Of a stretch of 60,000 nt of DNA, positions 25,655 through 36,781 are shown piece after piece (the stretch's first letter is position 1; each line of letters begins with the position of its first letter). Origin of the DNA: Tubiluchus corallicola (Eukaryota > Priapulida > Priapulimorpha > Priapulimorphida > Tubiluchidae). The notes under the pieces are model-generated. The model saw only the letters and a list, made by a program, of their open reading frames with translations, searched no databases and was not told the origin of the DNA. The translations under genes and the position numbers were made by a program. Location: the NCBI GenBank assembly GCA_030141605.1, contig JAQGDQ010000050.1:261971-321970 (forward strand). The letters are read 5' to 3'.

Positions 25655-25722
25655 GTTGTGCATGGCTAAGACATCTCGGCTGCTTCAGTGTTTCATCTCA
25701 GAAAATTATCCTTTGTAAGAGT
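25523..25722. repeat. long inverted repeat with about 70-80-bp arms (MITE-like hairpin)
   Basis: The arms begin ACTCTTACAAxGGATAATTT and run inward through GAAGCAGCCGAGATGTCT and CATGCACAACTTTA. I count two mismatches in the outer 72 bp. The middle is (TA)n plus a third, internal copy of the arm tip that forms its own palindrome near 25584-25611. The high arm identity implies a recent event or an element under constraint. Confidence 0.92.
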
Positions 25723-26119
25723 TATATATAATATACATATAATAAAATCTCTGTAATACTCATATAGTTTACAAAGTGCCGGGAATGGACGAAGTAATGC
25801 AAGCCGTCCATTTGGCGGCATAGTTATTTTTGTAGTAAAACTAGCAAGAAGTACACGTAACGAAAACCAATTTTAACCGAAGCTTGGCAATAAAGTTGAA
25901 AAATTTAGGCAGAAATGGAAGAGATGTTGTCCTAGCAAATGCTTATATGCCATGTGATGACGATTATGATGCCAGTTGCTCAGCACAGTCTGAAATGGTC
26001 ATAGCGGTAATTCAAAGTTTAATAAATAATTGTTGAGAGGCACAGAGTGTTTAAAAATGCACGTATAATATTATCACTGCATTATAAACGAATAAACTAT
26101 TACAAAATTATTAAATCTA

Positions 26120-26190
26120 GTAAATACAAAAGACTTGGATGGGATTCGAACCTTATTCAGGGCTCCTATACTTCTAATGAAATATTGGAA
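26120..26190 (-). repeat. possible tRNA-derived SINE relic
   Basis: On the minus strand an AGGTTCGAATCCC box matches the tRNA B-box consensus. An A-box about 30-40 bp upstream is weak. No tRNA fold with a proper acceptor stem was found, so this is a tRNA-like remnant at best. Confidence 0.3.
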
Positions 26191-27828
26191 ACTTATATAT
26201 GTATATTACATTATTATTATTACTTATATAATTATTACATTGCTCACGTGATTTGTGCAAGAAAACTCGGCAGTAGTATACATCAATTTAAATGTGATTA
26301 ATGCAGGTGATCATTTATCAGATCATTTGCCTGTAGCTTTACATTAAAATGTGATAAACGTGTCAACAGAGATCTCACTAGTTGTAGTAAAGAAAAACGC
26401 ATATGTTTTTACCACTGCCCTTATTGTGTCACTGTTCGAATAAAGAAAAAATGTTGTATTTTGTGAATGACTCAGATGTTCATTTAAAGGTTGTATTCTA
26501 TGCTTTAATTTTAATGTAAAACAAAAAGTTATTTGTATATCCTAGCTTTACTAGCTCTGTCAAATTAAAGCGGCATCCAGAAGTCGCTACTAGCGCATCT
26601 ATCCACCAACCAGATTCGGAATTTATTTAACTTCGCAGGGAAAGACACGACAAGTATTCAGCTCCCGACTATTCCTACGCAAATACATGCCTTCAGCGAA
26701 TCTCACATCAAAAAGTTCGATAACCGATGGGAATTGATATTAATTCGATAGAATCAAAACTTACAGGGTGTGTTTTTGTAACTGTATGTTTCACGCATGG
26801 TTTCTTAAACGTTTATCTAGTCACAGAGACTAACCATCAATTAGCCTACATGTCTTTGTTGGCTTGTTATTGTTCTTGTCCTTGATGAGCTGCATTTTTG
26901 TTGGTTAAAGCGTTACTGAATCGTGGTTTATTGGTGATACTTGTGATAGAACTCTGTTTGTCTGCAAACATTGTCTGAAAAGCTCATGCGCAACGTTTAA
27001 GATCGGGCCAGCTTCTAATAGAAATTCAATAATAAAATTCGTTGGCAGTAGTTGTCATCTGCTGTTAAGAAACAAAACCGAGTTATTAAGCCGATCGTAT
27101 CCCTTGTATTTCTGTCTAAGTTGTAATTATTTTGTAAAACTGTAAACATCTATTAACGAAATCTTGAACCAAAGCCAGGGCGATGGTAAATGCATTTCTT
27201 AATTTCTTAATGCATTTCCAAGAGCTTTACAAATTAGCTTATAGTCCTCGCTTGCGGCTTATCACTAGATGCCAAATTCAAGCTATTAGCGTTCCACCTC
27301 TCCTTTTAAACATGTGGTATTAGTTTCGGTTATTGTAAGAGCATATAAGTAAACTGACTCAACTAATAGCTTTAAACAAGCAAGATGGGTGTAACAGTTA
27401 CATAGCTACGGGGGTTTGGTTGAAAGTTTGGCGAGGAAGATGTGGGTCATTGTGTCCATTGTCTATAAGTAAAAGTGGGCCAGAAGTTGTGTTTGACAGT
27501 GTGTACTATACTGGTTGAGGCCTTACTTTTTGGCAAATGTTTAGCGAAGACAACCGCGCGATGTCCTCCTGTTGCTAATCAGCAAAGCAGTTTAAATTGA
27601 TCATGAATTGGTAGTTGTCTTTGGTGTTTTCAAGACAACAATGACCTTTATTGCACCTGTATAAAGTTATTATAAATTTTTCAATTTATTCAGTTTATCA
27701 AGAAACCACGAGATGCTATGCAAATCAATCATTATATAAAATCTCAGATAGGTGTCTTCATAATATTTTATTTTATAATCTTCAAGACTTTATTCTATAG
27801 GCTAATAACCTATGAACCTAGACAATAC

Positions 27829-28012
27829 GATATCCTATATATATATATATATATATATGCATATATAGGATCGTAAGTCTTACAGGAGGTAAGATTTATA
27901 AAACCACAAATACTAGTATATTTAATGCACACTCACACACACACATAGATATGTATTAAACACATCAATATTTTTGGTTTTATAAATCAAAACTCCTGTA
28001 AGACTTACGATC
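27829..28012. repeat. compound inverted repeat: (TA)n palindrome followed by an element with about 40-bp terminal inverted repeats
   Basis: 27831-27871 is a palindrome ATCCTATATA...TATATAGGAT. It runs into a second element whose left end GATCGTAAGTCTTACAGGAG (27869) is matched inverted at 27970-28012. The inside is (CA)n and AT-rich. No transposase is present, so it is a non-autonomous-type element. Confidence 0.85.
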
Positions 28013-28713
28013 TTGTCAACTAGTCACCTCACCGTTGACCAAATTAATTATCAATCGAACGGGTAGTATTGTAATTTCAAAATCTTCTGCTTCGAAACCA
28101 AGTTAGGCTAGTTTTTTCTAATGTCATTTACTTCATTGATGACTACCGAGCATTGAATTGAGCAATTATATTTAATATTTGTAGCCTTTTTCTATAATTG
28201 CAAAGTTACGTGTTACTACATGTGTCTTGGTAAATTAGACAAGTAAAATTTATAATAGAAATTGCCAATTTCCTCGTCGTCAATTGATAATCTTGGAATT
28301 AAGGTATAATTAACCTCCTTATTATCTACCTACTGTCAAGTTAGTGTTATTGTACGATGGTGAGCTAATGCCTTGTTGCTCCTTTGCTATTTTATTCGCT
28401 TTTAAGGAAGAATTAAGTTTCTAATGCGCTGTCGCTAATAGATAGCTGTCCATTAACTAATGTAGCAAATATGTAAGACTAATGACAATGTGCCTAGAGG
28501 TCTTACTCTATCTGCGCACTAAAAGCTGGCAACAAACAAAATTCTGTTGTTAGAAATTTCTGTTACAATTATTATGATAATGCATGAAGAAGTTATTATG
28601 ATAATGCAGCGTTTCCGTATCCCTCCAGATCAGATTGTGCTGGCAGTAGATTCGTTTCGGCAGATCCAAGGAAGGCCAACCAGACAACAACACCTTAACC
28701 ATTTCAAGAGAAG

Positions 28714-29709
28714 ATGAACAACATCCACATTAACACCACCTTGGGAAACTTTGATGATGAGGCAGATAATCGTACAGGCAGAGCAAATGGTTACCAAGAA
28801 AGAATGATTACAAACGTAATACTTATTACTCTTGCTGTGTGTACTTTGATGTTTAATAGCGTGGTTATTGTGGTAGTGACCAAGTTTAAGGAACTTCACA
28901 AGGCCACCAATATTCTTCTGGTTGGACTCGCAACAGTAGATTTTTTATATGGAGTTCTGATTTTCCTGGGTGGCGTTTCTTCAACTGAAGTGCTATCCTC
29001 AAAAGCTTACTGCGCCTTGAAATGGTTCATGGCTCCATTTACTCAGTGCAACAGTCAATACATCATTACTTGGGTGACCTTGGACAGATACATAGCCATA
29101 ACGAAACCAGGAGTTCATGGCTCCTGCATGACCAGCAACCGATGTTTGAAAATTCTACTGGGTTGCAGCTTGTGTGCGTTTATATTGGCTTCAACTAGTC
29201 TTCTTCAACTTTTGGCAAATTGGAATCAAGATCTTGGATGTATCTGGTACTATAAATGGTGTCCCATTACAATTGCTGTTCAATTTATTATATTGTCCCT
29301 GTTCAACGTGGCTGCTTATACTGCCATATTTCGTTTCGTTCGTCAACAGCATCGTCTAGTGGTCACTACCAATCGACGTAAGCGGATGCTGATTCAAGAA
29401 AAAATAGCAAGAACTGCGGCACTGATCATGGTCACTACGGTCATTTGTTACACTCCACACGCAGCAGGAACGATTCTATCGCTTACGAGTACAGGAAAAT
29501 ATAAATGGCTTCGATACCTTCGTCGGCTTGGTATGACACTGAATTCGTTTATCAACCCGCTCATTTACATGTTTCAATCAGAGAATTTCAAGGCGTGTCT
29601 CAAAAAAGCTGTTTTCCGGAATCGGATTGCGCCTACGTCAAACGCCATTACGACTGAAGGCCAAGAGAATGTACAAGTTCATCGCGTAACTGTGTCCACA
29701 CTGATGTAA
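28714..29709 (+). CDS. class A (rhodopsin-like) G-protein-coupled receptor, intronless, nested in a long intron
   Basis: A 331-residue seven-helix receptor in a single exon. An in-frame TAA just before the ATG (about 28696) supports this start. Landmarks are Asn48 in helix 1, Asp76 in helix 2 (LATVDFL), Cys100 with Cys175 or Cys183 for the disulfide, DRY at 124-126, CYTP at 245-248 (Tyr in place of the CWxP Trp) and NPLIY at 281-285, followed by an amphipathic helix 8 (FKACLKKAV). N-glycosylation sites are at Asn7 and Asn19. The helix 4 Trp and helix 5 Pro are absent. All switch elements are kept, so it should couple to G proteins. The ligand cannot be deduced; amine-, adenosine- or peptide-type orphans all share these motifs. 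It lies on the same strand inside the inferred 14-kb intron of the long gene. Confidence 0.92.
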   Translation: MNNIHINTTLGNFDDEADNRTGRANGYQERMITNVILITLAVCTLMFNSVVIVVVTKFKELHKATNILLVGLATVDFLYGVLIFLGGVSSTEVLSSKAYCALKWFMAPFTQCNSQYIITWVTLDRYIAITKPGVHGSCMTSNRCLKILLGCSLCAFILASTSLLQLLANWNQDLGCIWYYKWCPITIAVQFIILSLFNVAAYTAIFRFVRQQHRLVVTTNRRKRMLIQEKIARTAALIMVTTVICYTPHAAGTILSLTSTGKYKWLRYLRRLGMTLNSFINPLIYMFQSENFKACLKKAVFRNRIAPTSNAITTEGQENVQVHRVTVSTLM

Positions 29710-31725
29710 CTGCTGTATATCTAGTGTAAGGTTCATATGTTATTAGCGGCCAATTACAAAGTACAACTAGTTAAAGTATATTAAAATCTAAAGACATTTG
29801 TAAATGCATTTGTGTGTTATGTATAGAAACATTACCTCCAATATTTAGCAAGTGTGCCATTATCATTAACGTCTGTCAGTAAATTTATTTTCGCAGTTTT
29901 TGCAAAGGGAGCACAAAAAAGGAAAAAGACGCAATCCCAAAATGTTAGCAATATGTTGTCACCATAATTAAGTTTTAGCAGATGTGTGTATGTTCATACA
30001 TATAAAGTTGTTTGCAAATTTTTGAGAAAGTTTGTGCAAACCATCTGCGTCTTTGTGCAAAATAAATTATTTCAAATGAAAATATCGTTTCTTGAATTTA
30101 TAATAGTAATTATAATTACGACGACGACGACAACGACGACGATAATGATGACGAATGAAGATGATGACAGTGTCGAATGATGATGATGATGAATGATGAT
30201 ACAATGATGACGACGACGACGACGATGATGATAATGTTATATATCTGAATGGTTACGTCAACCTTAGATGTTAAACAATCATTGAAATAAAAATATTAAA
30301 CATTATATCATCACGCTACTTTTCTGACTCACAATGTGCAGTATCATCGTGCATGTTGTTAGTGAGCCTTGGGTGTAAAACGCGTCCACACCTTATCAGT
30401 AAATCAGTAAAATGTGCACGGTGACTGGTTGCGGTAACAAATTACGTGGCTTCTTTCTTCAGACATTCAACGTGAAAATTCAATGACTTGTAGTCGTAAC
30501 CTTACAAATTTTAAATTCCCGCGAAAACATCGCTATTAAAAACTGGCAACCAGGGTCTCAGTTTATCTGAATTTTTTTCTAGGTGGAAATACCTGATAAA
30601 AAAGCTTACATAGTTAGATAGAGAGTTTCATAAGCTTTCTAACCCGTAAAACACGATAAATTTAACAGCAGTTAACGCTAACAAGTGTGCATTAGATGGG
30701 ACACGGTGGCTGGTTGATAGAAAGCGAGTTTTGCTTATTGTTTCAACTACAGTTTATTTACTAACCGCCAGTGTTGTATTTTTGTACACAATACAGTCAA
30801 AAATTGTCCCTCCAAAATTGCAGTAAACGAATTGCCTAAATGAATGTTTTAAGAGCAGTAATTGCGCGTCAGTGCATAGGTGCGTACTATCACAAGACAG
30901 CATGCTATTAGCATGAAGATTATTACAAGTAAATTTATAAACTTGATTAATAAATGCACCGATAATTTGCAGATATATTTGAAGTAAATGTGTTAATTAT
31001 AATGCCTACACTTGCCGCAAAAACATGTTAGATGACCTGGTTAGCTGGTTACGGAAACCATAGTCGCGTATTTCCAATCACCATCTTAAGAAGAGCATTA
31101 CATCTTAATTATTAACAATTATTATTTATTGTCTTTTTATCTGATGACGTTCCTCGTTATTGCGTTCCTAAATTACGGTTACTATTTTCTAAAACTTCGG
31201 TTATTAATTATCAATGTCTCTTAAAATTGTCTTCCCACGATGCACTCGTTTTTAATTGTTTATCAGGTCCAATCGGGTATAAATTAAATAATTATTTTTT
31301 TCTAATAAATGTAACAAAATAAGGCAGCTGCACCCATGGGACACTTAGATAAACAAGTGCAAGAGTTCTGAGAATATTTCTTTTTTAACGGGGCTATAAG
31401 GTAGAAACATTCTTCATATTAATAATATGAATAATGAATGTTATAACCATCTAGGCTAGGATGCATTAAGCTCACGTAACGTGGTACTATTTGCGGCTGT
31501 CATAAGAGTAATGTTCAAGAGCGATTCATCAAGCACACTTACTATAGTCTTAAGACCAAGTTATTATTATGAGATAAGGAAGGGAACTTCATTTAAGACT
31601 TACACTGATCTCTAGCTGACACGAGGCCGAATTATATATATTATATAATCATGTGCATAGATCATACAAGTCGACCTTACTGCCTAGGGTTGTTTTTTTA
31701 CTTGAAATATGAAAAATATTTGTAC
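29710..31725 (+). other. intron continuation with GAC/GAT microsatellite
   Basis: No exon was recognised. An interrupted (GAC/GAT)n tract runs from about 30117 to 30235. Confidence 0.5.
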
Positions 31726-31972
31726 CTAGTGGTATAGCTTAATGGTAGTGTATTTGCTTCCCACCCGGGATGCCGCGGTTTGAACTCCCAACCGAGTCAT
31801 ACCAAAGACTTAAAGAATGGTACCGCTGGTTCTTCGACCAAACAGGCGGGTTTATCGAAGTGTAACAAGGGGGGGGGGGTGATAATATTCCGGACTACCT
31901 TGGAAATAAGTATTGAATTGCTTAAAGTGTTATCCCCGAAATATGTCCTAAAATAAAAATTATTATTATTTT
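31726..31972 (+). mobile_element. tRNA-derived SINE, copy 1
   Basis: The head resembles tRNA-Gly: an A-box region GTATAGCTTAATGGTAG, CCC in the anticodon position and a degenerate B-box GGTTTGAACTCC. The body that follows, ACCAAAGACTTAAAGAATGG then TACCGCTGG, is shared with the copy at 39385-39650. After a 12-13 G run it ends in an AT-rich (ATT)n tail. It is not a functional tRNA gene because the acceptor stem does not pair. Confidence 0.75.
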
Positions 31973-32004
31973 ATATAGATTCGGTGCCCAGAAATAGAAA
32001 AGCT

Positions 32005-32672
32005 AGACAGAGTTTGAATTGGTTTTCAAAAATGGAAGCAGACTGAAAGTTATTAATTCCCATTCCAATATATGTTGGCATAAAGCTGAATCTTCCTTAA
32101 GTTTCAGTCCTGACTGCATACTGATTGGTGATGGGGAAATCGAATTTTTAAAGGAAAGACCAAGTCTTCTAAGAAGTTATTCTTATTTCAATGTTCGGGA
32201 AAAATTTCAGCAGGATTTATTATTAAAAGTGAGATAAGCGCCTCGGTAAAATCACTTTAAAGTCACGATCTTTTCACGTTTAGATGCTCCCACTTTTAAG
32301 CGCCTATTCTTCAGCCAATAACGTCATTCACAGAATGAAGAAAGCTTGTTAATTTCAGGCAAACGTTTAGTAAGTTTTTACAAAAAGTTAGATAGCTAAT
32401 TTTGTGATATTTTTGCAAAACATTGGGTAAGTTGTAGAAGTCTTAATTTAAGCAAAGCGCGCTTACGAAAGGTCATGAAGTCCATCAGTTACGTCACAAT
32501 TTTCAAGTGAATGGCGGCTACCACCGTGCCTGAAAATTTGTATACAGTGGTATTATATACTAGCTTTATATTTTTATGGACAGTTTTTTCTGTACTATAT
32601 TTTTCTAAGTTTAAATGCTAACAGCAAAATAAACCCAACATGCTAAATGACTTGTCATTTCCTTTAAGATGG
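32005..32672 (-). repeat. dispersed repeat Y, copy 2 (long form, inverted)
   Basis: Reverse-complement match to 58690-59285 along almost all its length. Landmarks on the minus strand are TTCCTTTAAA-type end DNA near 32660, TTTAGCATG, GCACGGTGGTAGCCGCCAT (about 32510-32530), GACCTTTCGTAAGCGCG, an AACTTAC block and AGACTTGGTCTTTCCTTT (about 32155). The + strand frame at 32019-32237 lies inside and is not a gene. Confidence 0.85.
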
Positions 32673-34169
32673 AAAATTTGCAGCATCTTATGATTGCATG
32701 TTGTGTAAATGCTCAAATTGGATTATCGTTCTTGTTCCCTTTTCTCTTGCTCCTATTTTGTGCTCCTACCCTAAGCAAAAACAGAAGCATCCCGCAAAAC
32801 AACTTAGTAATGCGGAAATAAATTTTAATTCACGAACTTGTAATGCATTAATAACAATCGAAATACTCTTTCACTGCTTAAAAAGCAAATATTCACTTGA
32901 AAATTAGTACGTCAGTGAAAGCGGTTTTAATTGAAGCCAGTTTTCATTTTCACTGATTTTGTTGCACTGCGTTTTGATTTCGTTACTGGAAACATGAGAT
33001 ATGCACAGCAAACTAATGGACCACTCAGTATACATATATAATCAAATGTTCTTTTTGCCTATATAATTATGATTGAAGCAGACCAGTGCTCAATATGAAG
33101 GTATCGCTTTATAACATGGAAATAATAGTTAATGACTGAAATTGGAGTAATTAACATTAGAACTGAATCACTAATGTGCTTGGATTCGGTAAATTTCACG
33201 TAAAACTTCGTATATCTTCGGTGCTTCCGGCGTGAATTCCGCTTTATAAATGAAATTCTCACCAGTGTTGCATAACCTACAAAACTCTGTCATTTACTCA
33301 TTACGAGCCAAACATTACGGACTCTAATTTTTGTGGAAAAACGGATCCAAGACAAGGTTAAAGTTGTTCTTAATGCGGCAGATCCCTAATTATTGTATAA
33401 TCTTAAATTTGAACTGAAAAATCATAACAGTGTAACAACGCGCGGGACTTGATCGAGTTGACGGGCATATGTGAGAGTGAAAAGTCCGTCTATTACAGTC
33501 TGTGCATCCATAGCATCTTCATTCAAAATTTTATCCTTCTTAGATGATAACTGTGGCCTATAATAGCTTTCAAAAATAAATGTGACAGCAGCAGCAGCAG
33601 CAGCAGCAACAACAACACCAAGAACACAACAACATTACCAAGGACTAAGGACCACGCACTTCGTGCCAGGTCATGTTTTAAATGAGCCAATTCTTTATCT
33701 ATTGATATTAAGTCTCACTCATGTTACAATACATCTATCTAGTCTAGATCTAGAATACTTGAAAGAATGAAAACATGAAATAATAAAGAAGAAAGCATTG
33801 CTATTAATGTCGGTTAGTCACGTTACAAAAAAGGACATAAGAAATTAATGGGCACCTTTGAATCAATAGTTTCCTAAAATGTAATACCATTCAAAGATAT
33901 TAACACCTCTTCGTCACTTCGAACTTTAAGGGCAATTTTCAACCCAAATATCTTTACTCATTATAACTTTGTCTGAAAATTAGACGCGAAAATCATGCTT
34001 AGTAACATTACGTCTTGTAACGTTACAGTTTGTCCAGTGATAACCATGACTTGTCAAGAGACAATGTAAATAAGAAGAAACATTGGAAAAGACATTTACT
34101 CATGTAGTTATATTTTAAAAAGGGGGAAATGCTTGTTTATTATGATTAATTAACAAAATTGATTCTTAA
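32673..34169 (+). other. intron continuation
   Basis: Nothing coding was recognised. There is a short (AGC)n/(AAC)n run at 33585-33620. Confidence 0.45.
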
Positions 34170-34547
34170 TCACCGTAATGAAGAAAATTTGAAATGCCCG
34201 CGATCGTCTTTAATGAAGATGACATCAAGGTTTAGCTTCTCATTCCTCTTTGTTATTTCACTAGAAGTAATCTCACCAACAGATATGTTCTTCATGGCAC
34301 TCGCAGCTTCTGCAAAGCTTTTTGCATCAGTTACTGTTTGTTTCCGTGCTCTCACCTTGTCCCACACAAAACGCTTAGCTGACCCATCGGTAATATCAAC
34401 AGGCCCCTTCCCGTGTGAAGTGGCAAAAAATTTCCACTCAATGTGTACCTTGTGAGCCTTCTCAAGTGATGCAATTGCTGCAGCAATGTATCGATTTTTG
34501 AACTGAGATGCTGATATCGACACATGTGTTACTTGGGTCAGGTAGGA
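34170..34547 (-). pseudogene. fragment of an invertebrate multi-copy, probably transposon-derived protein
   Basis: A minus-strand frame of 118 codons starting from GTG, open for a few more codons upstream to a TAG. It contains SQFKNRYIAAAIASLEK, then WKFFATSHGKGPVD and KRFVWDKVRARK. From memory, an FFATSHGKGPxDGxGG...KRxVW block is found in uncharacterised multi-copy animal proteins often linked to transposable elements; here the usual DGxGG is DITDG. There is no ATG at the start, no upstream exon was seen and the piece is short, so I treat it as a decayed fragment or lone exon inside the long gene's intron. The family assignment rests on recall and is uncertain. Confidence 0.45.
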
Positions 34548-36732
34548 AATCTAGGTGTGTTCTTTTTCAACACTTGGTATTTTTCAACCAGTATATAAGA
34601 AAAACTCACTCATATCATGGTTAGTAACATTACACATTTTGACTGCTAATATTTTGAACTTCTATCATGATTAGTGATACTTGTTTTCATATTTTAATTA
34701 GTCATTGCACACAGTAGCAAAATTTGAAATAATGTGATTTGTGGAGATTTTATATTCTAGCGAGGTAAAGAAATTCGCTTTTCGGCTAGTACCGTTACAT
34801 GGCTTGCAGAGGGTGGGAAAATGGAACTATGTTGGCAATTTCAAGACGTATCTGTCAATCTTACTAATATAAATCCATGAAGGCACTACACTGCCTACAT
34901 GAATTTCATGCTTCTAATTGGAATGCATTATTTATTTTGAGTAGACAGCTTCTTTACCATTATACAGACTTTGCCAATTAAATATAGCATGAAAGTACAC
35001 TCATTCAAAAGTGGTGAATTCAGTATCTCCATATACCCTGACAAATATTTTTCCCCGAAACTTCAATGTGTCTTTCACTAAGTCAAACACAAAAATTATG
35101 GGAAAAAATAAAACAATGAAATTTAGGGTCATGCCTCTCTAATTATGGAATTGTCCAAATTGAGGATTAATGAACGGTTTTTTAGCAGATGTTCAATTTC
35201 CTTGGACTTTAATGTTCAGTGATCAATTGTTTCACTTTCTCAAAACAAAATTTCCTGTCTTCAATTTGTCTGTTTATGTTTTTCGTCATGAGCCTCGACT
35301 CATTTGGATGTGGTTGTTGTTAGGGGAATACCATTTGAAAAAGCCAAAGGCTAAGTAAATTCACAGTGAATTGTCATGAAGCTTTACAGGGATACAGTAG
35401 GACAACTTCCGCATTTACTGACGGAGCAAGATTTCTGATCCCCAATCTTGAATTCAAGATAGCGGCGATAACACATTTTCGAAAAAGCTCAGGGGCCTTG
35501 CTTTAGGCACCGTCATTTTGAAACAGATCGTCTTGAAACTGTGAGCGAATATACTTGAACATATTTCACTTATATTATCAGAGTCAGATTTTTCATCTAC
35601 CATGCTGAGTTTAGTGAGTCCCTTGACCAATATCTGGAGTCGAACTTGTTTCCGAATTTATTGGGCTTTACAATACGAGCAAACACAATTAGCAATATCA
35701 CAAAACAGATAACATTGCTGGGAAAACAGTCTTGATTATTCCGGATTATTCAAACGTAAGTTTTGAAATGTAAATAAAAATATGTGTTCTTGCAATAGAG
35801 TTACGGGCTTTTTGTTATGTAATCTGGGACATTTTTAGAAACATGTCCGTAAGGTTCTGTTTTCAGTTTCTTGGTTTAACATTTGTTGCACTTGCCACTA
35901 AACTGAACTGTTCATTTTGTCAAACCGTAACTATTATTATTATATGCATATAGGATACAATTTGTCTGCCTGGGTGTCGCCTAGCAAGAAGACATTTTCC
36001 ATGAAATTTCTGTGAAATGGCCTAATTTCTCGAAGAAAGGAGTTTTTTGGCAAATAGAAGCACTACCCATGACTTACCCATCCTCTACAGCCCGTTTTAC
36101 AAGCTGTTTTTTCTTTTCTTTTATTGTCTAACCCCACTCCCTTTATTAAACATTAACCAGAGTCTTGAAACTTGCAAGATATGGAAACTATGGGAATCGT
36201 GGTGATAATAATTATGTGATAAACAGTGACCTTAAGTCAGAGATTTGAGGTCTCAGAGAATGGATTAGTTACTTGACTGCTCACCAAGTTCCTCCAAAGG
36301 CATTTGACTGGGCTGGAATTTATTGCATTTTTGGGTTGGCGTATTTTCAATAACAAGCAGGAAAGATCAAAGATAGAAGCAAAGATGCAAAACCGACGTA
36401 CCGAACTTTGATGACTTTTTGAATTTCGCTACTTTTATGTATTGACAATTGTATATGTGCCAAAGGGTAAAGAAGCGACAATAATGTGGCTGTTTTAACT
36501 GTGGGCAATAGGTCAAAGGGAACAGTGCGTAATATAGACATTCTCTGCTACGAAATTAAATATGTTGTGCAAAATACATTGTTCTGTTCCAGTCGCATTG
36601 CTACAGTTATCGTTTAAGTCACATTGCAAAAATCTTCAGTTTATGATTTTCCGTAATAATATTATATTTCTGACGTTAAGTTGAAAATACTTGGTGTAAG
36701 AGTTGCTTGACGTTTCTGTTTTTTTATTTCAG
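34548..36732 (+). other. distal part of the 14-kb intron
   Basis: No exon was recognised before the acceptor at 36732 (T-rich tract then TTTCAG). Confidence 0.45.
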
Positions 36733-36781
36733 ACAACATACATACAGAACCACAAAAGGGAAAAAACGCACCCAAAAGAAG
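36733..36781 (+). CDS. 49-nt internal exon of the long gene
   Basis: Bounded by a T-rich tract ending TTATTTCAG and by donor AAG|GTAGGT. Joined to the first exon (one carried base), it reads D-N-I-H-T-E-P-Q-K-G-K-N-A-P-K-R without a stop and leaves two bases (AG), which the exon at 56779 completes as Arg. The content is basic and disordered, like its neighbours. The exon is short, so the call rests on splice signals and phase fit only. Confidence 0.6.

Larger units (their letters stand above)
22707..28713 (+). other. proximal part of the 14-kb intron (22707-36732)
   Basis: Donor CAG|GTAAGG at 22706/22707 and acceptor TTATTTCAG at 36732 bound the inferred intron. This part holds three long hairpin elements (listed separately) and no recognised exon. 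It is AT-rich. A short open segment after an acceptor-like TGTACAG at 22979 was considered and rejected. Confidence 0.5.

Noticed and set aside
31726-31802. Functional tRNA-Gly gene
   Set aside because: The acceptor and T stems do not pair and the sequence continues into a SINE body.
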